Assembly (NCBI RefSeq): GCF_015706575.1
Contig: NW_024037053.1
Span: forward strand, 1,922,001-1,986,000
Source: Patiria miniata
Taxonomy: Eukaryota > Echinodermata > Asteroidea > Valvatida > Asterinidae
Reading direction: 5' to 3'
DNA length: 64,000 nucleotides
Part shown: in pieces, positions 61,001 through 64,000 of the stretch
Numbering within the stretch: position 1 is the stretch's first letter
Layout: every line of letters begins with the position of its first letter
Translations under genes and position numbers: made by a program
The notes under the pieces: generated by a model
What the model was told of the DNA's origin: nothing
Database searches by the model: none
The model's input: only the letters and a program-made list of their open reading frames with translations

Positions 61001-62925
61001 GCACACACCAGCCTTGTTGATGTCCAGCTGAACAGCACCATGAGGCCCATCGCTGGTGCTGTCCAAAGCACAAGAACTGACTGGCTCCCAGTCTTGAGCA
61101 ACATCGCTCCTCCTGACATTGCTCCTCCTAGTGTGGCCGAGAGACTGCCACTCCACGACTGGTTCTGAAAATTGTTGCCTTTCCAGAACTCCAACTGCTC
61201 AATGACAATTCAGCTTCTCAGGTGCGAATAAGGACAATTAGCCCCCAAATTATTATTATTTTTATTATTATTATTATTTCTGTTGTTACGTATCAGCAGA
61301 AGAAGCCCAGTAAGCGGCCGGCCACCCCTCCCAGCCAGAAGATGCCGCCAAAGAGTGGTAGCAGGAATACCAGCAGGCCAGAGACACCCACCCAGAACCC
61401 CAACGCTAACAGCCCGACCACGGCATGCACGCTGTCTGACGCTGCAACCAAGCTGCAGCAAGAGAGAGGTCAGTACCACTGTCATATGAAATTTGGACTC
61501 CTATGAACTCTGGTCTCTTCTGGACTCCAACCCTCGCACGTGACCTGTCTCTGTCCTAATTATGTTCATTAACCCTAACCATCCAGGGTATTTTGGCTAG
61601 AAACCCTTCCAAACACAGCCACATGCAACACTTGCCCAGTGTAGCAAGATCCATCAGGCCAAAAGTCTTAAGGGAGGAGATCAAAAGGATTCTTCCCGTT
61701 CCGACGGGGCCAAACTGCCTCAGAGTCTGTGGTCCTGGAATGCAGCAGGATACAACTGTAGCATTGTTCAATGGGACTAGCTCTCATTGTCTCAGTACTG
61801 GCTGTTTATGCACTGGTGTTGGTAGCTGAATGCATCAAAGTGCACCAAACTTTTTCACCTGATGCACTGTTTTGCGTCTGGCAGGGTTAGGGTTAAGACA
61901 TGCGCAATACAACCGATGAGTCAGTATTTCATAGAGTCCAAATTTCACACAACAGTTGCTCGTAAACAGTGGTGTAAGAACATTTTTGTTGTGGGTTGGG
62001 TGGGATGGGATGGGCACAACTAGGAACAGAAGCAGAGCCACAAATCCCCCCCCCCCCCCCCCCCCCGCCTCCTTCCCCCATGAAGAAAAAAAACCCAAAT
62101 CCTGAATTGTTTTTGTTAAGGGTACAACTTCTGATATTTAGTGTTTACACTTAGTGCTGTATGTACTCTGATAATTATCAGCATCCAGACGCCAACCGGT
62201 CCTAAAAATTGTGTTTAAAACGGCCAAGCACACATTTATTTCCTTATTAGTGGGCCAAATAATTAAAGCACGGAACCAATTTTATTATATATAATGAACA
62301 ATCTCAGATCCAGATTTTAATTTAAATAGCTGTTGCCTGTTGGTTTCATTTGTTTCTGGTAACTTTGATCAATGTCTTTCATTCAGTGTCGTTGAAAAGG
62401 CCGGGTACCGAGGAAGGGTCTTCATCAAAGAGAGTCAAGACAGAAGGAGATCAGTCAAGAGGCAGGACACCGGGGAAGTAAGTCAATTTTGTCTCGTGTC
62501 AGTTTGTTTTAACAATAGGGAGATATGATACAGCTTGTTTTTTTTTAAGCTCTAGCAGGAGCTTGGTGGTCAGTTGGTCGTCAGTTGGTCGGTCTGTCTG
62601 TCAGGCGGGCTGTCTTTCTGTCTGTCCCTGGCAGACTGCCAACACTAGTATAGTATTTGATGGGTCGCAGGTTCAGACCCTGCTCTTTCTCATTTTTCTC
62701 ATTGTCTTGCGAAACAGGGAGGCCGTGGGGCTGACGGAGGACATCGTAAGGCGCTACCTGATGAGGAAACCCATGACAACCAAAGATTTACTCTACAAAC
62801 TCAAATCCAAGAAGATCGGTCTGCAGCCGGACGTCATGGTCAAACGACTGGCGGAAATCCTGAGAAAACTGGACCCAAAACAGACCAAGATAAAGGACAA
62901 GACTTATTGGTCCTTAAAGGAATGA
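52093..62925 (+). CDS. GTF2F1: General transcription factor IIF subunit 1 (TFIIF alpha, RAP74)
   Basis: Nuclear RNA polymerase II initiation factor; with TFIIF beta it brings Pol II to the promoter and its C-terminus binds the CTD phosphatase FCP1. Exons: 52093-52136, 53778-53850, 54600-54796, 56107-56277, 56609-56744, 57690-57774, 58888-59032, 59743-59908, 60671-60753, 61297-61468, 62387-62477 and 62718-62925. The start has a strong Kozak context (CAGCCATGG). Residues 1-160 form the dimerisation domain with SGAGSEF, EEARRKKYGI and AEEAEEEF. The middle is acidic, with GDFEGRELDYIS and SDSDDSDIDD. The last about 70 residues are the winged helix with RRYLMRKPMTTKDLL. The usual length (about 520 aa) is met. 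Problem: exons 8 and 9 do not join in frame as listed; either 1 nt is missing in exon 8 or 59874 joins 60681, which stays open. Confidence 0.95.
52155..52560. repeat. CCTGCAAAATCCTCC-type repeat, intron 1 of GTF2F1
   Basis: Starts near TTAACCCTAACCGCC and holds inverted blocks of AATCCTCC/GGAGGATT type and TGTTGTTTTTACTCAGC. It matches, in inverted order, about 55290-55670 in intron 3 of the same gene (shared CAGTGACATCCTGGAGCAGT type block). Confidence 0.6.
53282..53645. mobile_element. PIF/Harbinger-type MITE, family 2, intron 1 of GTF2F1
   Basis: TAA at 53279-53281 and 53646-53648. The body matches 34795-35154 throughout, in the same orientation. The right end lies about 130 bp before the exon 2 acceptor. 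Confidence 0.82.
55290..55670. repeat. CCTGCAAAATCCTCC-type repeat, intron 3 of GTF2F1
   Basis: At least four CTCAATCCTGCAAAATCCTCC-like units and a complementary end GGATTTGGGAAGGTTAGG. Inverted relative to the copy in intron 1. Confidence 0.6.
56366..56519 (-). mobile_element. Partial PIF/Harbinger-type MITE, intron 4 of GTF2F1
   Basis: Matches one end of family 2 (AGTCTCCGGTTTCTGGTATG) plus internal sequence to GCTGCTGCACAATTTTAAC, then stops. It lies about 90 bp before the exon 5 acceptor. Confidence 0.7.
56785..57290. repeat. Dispersed repeat, intron 5 of GTF2F1
   Basis: Matches 29640-30065 and 44515-44950 in the SLC22 array. Starts near TTTAAGACTGGTTGGAGTC, with a complementary GACCAGCC block near the far end. 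Confidence 0.65.
58157..58225. repeat. Perfect short hairpin, intron 6 of GTF2F1
   Basis: CATTGATCTCCATTAGTAAG-type arm and its complement meet at about 58190. CCTGCCCATT/CCTGCCCATG direct repeats sit at both edges. Confidence 0.6.
58458..58692. mobile_element. MITE with TTAACCAGTTC ends, intron 6 of GTF2F1
   Basis: TTAACCAGTTCGC and GTGAACTGGTTAA enclose about 235 bp. The 5-bp-plus pairing continues weakly. An internal direct repeat of GATATTTC(C/T)GGCCTCGCT is present. Non-coding. Confidence 0.6.
59000..59400 (+). repeat. Tandem repeat of the exon 7 3' end and donor, GTF2F1
   Basis: Starting with the real exon end (GGGAACTAGACTAC to GATTCCAG|GTATGG), degenerate copies follow at about 59072, 59148, 59228 and 59309, with a faint one near 59380, at a period of 72-81 bp. 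Each copy holds a decayed version of the donor region. Only the first has a full consensus donor in frame. Confidence 0.8.
59900..60265 (+). repeat. Minisatellite derived from exon 8, intron 8 of GTF2F1
   Basis: Many copies of a unit around GGGGAGGAGCTAAAAGATGA (period 18-22 bp) that would read as GEELKDE in one frame. They are interspersed with further copies of the exon end, such as AAGATTCAGCCAAAAAAGAA at about 59920 and GATTCGGCCAAAAAGGAAG|GTAAGG at about 60227-60250. Stops interrupt every frame, so it is intronic as written. Confidence 0.75.
60918..61165 (+). mobile_element. LINE reverse-transcriptase fragment, intron 9 of GTF2F1
   Basis: Reads in one frame as ALCYSVAEYCALVWRNSAHT followed by LVDVQLNSTMRPIAG and WLPVLSNIAPP. 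This is the typical C-terminal thumb region of jockey/CR1-like LINE ORF2 proteins (pattern AEYCAPVW, SHT, LPVLS). A dead fragment in the same direction as the host gene. Confidence 0.8.
61569..61896. mobile_element. MITE with TTAACCCTAACC ends, intron 10 of GTF2F1
   Basis: TTAACCCTAACC and GGTTAGGGTTAA enclose about 330 bp. A related partial copy with CAGCAGGATGCAACTGT is at about 58300-58460. Non-coding. Confidence 0.6.
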
Positions 62926-63600
62926 AATATTTGTATTTTTTTATAGACTTTTCCAATGTTCTTCTTAAGGACAATCCTTAGACTGCGCATTTGTTATTAG
63001 GGGAAAATACCTGGTAACCTGACGTTTACCTTGAGGTTTTACTGGATACCTCAGGGTTCGACCTTGAAGACTTTTCCAATGTACTACTTTTGGACAATCC
63101 TTTGACTGTTTCTTTTATTAAGGGTATAATGCAAAATTGAACAGGAGGTAAGTTGAGGTTCACCTCAATGTGTACCTCGAGGTTTACCTCAAAGTTTACC
63201 TCGAAGTTTACCTTGAGGTTTACCTCAAAGTTTACCTTAAAGTTTACCTCTAGGTTTACCTCAAAATTTACATCAAGTTATACCTGGAGGTTTACCTCAA
63301 CCTCTAGGTAAACCTCCAGGTTTGACCTCAAGTTACTGCTTTCTTAATGTTACATTCTCCCCTAACCTCAATAATATCCCAGTTATTAATTATTGCCAAA
63401 TGACACACATTTAAAAAAAACAGCACATTTAAAGATTTTTAAATCCAAAAATGCAAACAGTATTTTTGCTAGAGGTCAGTTGTTTTTTTTCCTTAAATTG
63501 TTTGTGGTTCGTTTCCAAAAACATTTCCTCCTCTTTTAAATAAAGTGAAAGGAGTACATGAATCACAAGATTTAAGCATGTAAATAAAACTTTCATGGAC
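62926..63600 (+). terminator. GTF2F1 3' region with poly(A) signals
   Basis: AATAAA occurs at 63539-63544 and 63583-63588, the first full signals past the stop codon. The implied 3' UTR of about 620-680 nt would include the minisatellite at 63140-63330. The cleavage site cannot be placed. Confidence 0.5.
63140..63330. repeat. GAGGTTTACCTC minisatellite
   Basis: About fourteen imperfect 12-13-bp units of the type GTTTACCTCAAA. The unit is itself near-palindromic (GAGGTTTACCTC), and an inverted cluster at 63300-63330 lets the array fold back. Confidence 0.85.
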
Positions 63601-64000
63601 AAAAAAGCTCATGAATTATTGTGTGTTAAGTTTTCTTTGCTACAATTTTTTTCAGAGATTTTTGGACCTCGAAATGGTTTTGGAAGATCTCAGCAAGGCC
63701 TTTGCTCTGAAAAACAGTCCAGTTTAACTGTGACCTATTATTGGGAAGGGCCGTTATGAGCTCGAAAATGTCTCTGAAATGTCTCTGAAGCTGCGGGTCG
63801 ACAAATTCGTTGGAAATGGAATGTGTTCTAGGGTCCCTTAGGCATCTTTCTATCAAGTTTCAAGGAATTCCATTTTTTGGTCAAAATTGAAAAAAATTCA
63901 AGGGGTAAGCCTTACATTTTTCATCGAAATTGGCCAAAAATTGACTTTTCTCCAAACAATGCAGAATTTCTTTTGGAAGTCAGAGGAGCACCAATCAATA
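63601..64000. other. Right edge, no gene recognised
   Basis: An open frame of 76 codons on the minus strand (63626-63856) has no recognisable motif. I see no splice or domain support. Confidence 0.4.

Noticed and set aside
60958-61194. Minus-strand ORFs over the LINE fragment
   Set aside because: The plus-strand reading gives the recognisable reverse-transcriptase tail; the others are shadows.
63626-63856. 76-aa minus-strand ORF at the right edge
   Set aside because: No family motif, signal or splice context; may be chance.

Overview
The window is eukaryotic DNA from an animal. It has intron-rich genes with GT-AG splice sites, many short non-autonomous DNA transposons, SINE and LINE fragments, and unusually long poly(G)/poly(C) tracts. 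The gene content and repeat style suggest a marine invertebrate deuterostome (echinoderm or hemichordate grade). That placement is inference; the class is not fixed by the sequence.

Left part (about 1190-47,650): a tandem array of three minus-strand paralogs of an SLC22 membrane transporter (organic ion/carnitine transporter family, MFS fold). Each has ten coding exons, and exon sizes are almost the same in all three. Copy A (2860-14170) reads through without a break and encodes 574 aa. Copy B (17202-32447) carries two 1-nt deletions (exons 1 and 2). Copy C (38562-47531) carries one (exon 5). B and C resemble each other closely, introns included, and are the younger pair. An orphan 5' half of exon 1 plus its upstream flank lies between B and C (about 34471-34740). 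It is a copy of the same part of gene A, so it marks a duplication breakpoint inside exon 1. Gene A also holds a decayed second exon 4 and a 41-bp tandem duplication over the real exon-4 donor.

Mobile elements: comparison of B with C gives filled and empty sites. B alone has a 1.38-kb hAT-type element (8-bp target duplication) and a 4.6-kb TTAA-target DNA transposon with remains of a multi-exon gene. C alone has a PIF/Harbinger-type MITE (TAA duplication) and a 276-bp hAT-type MITE (8-bp duplication). B and C share a 485-bp palindromic MITE that A lacks. All three share a SINE-like repeat next to exon 6.

Right part (about 47,650-64,000): a repeat-rich spacer, then GTF2F1 (TFIIF alpha/RAP74) on the plus strand, 52093-62925, in twelve coding exons. 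The N-terminal dimerisation domain, acidic middle and C-terminal winged helix are all recognisable. Tandem repeats derived from the exon 3' ends and donor sites fill the start of introns 7 and 8. The exon 8/9 join needs either a non-obvious splice choice or a 1-nt correction. Downstream lie a minisatellite and two poly(A) signals.

I found no rRNA, tRNA or CRISPR locus.
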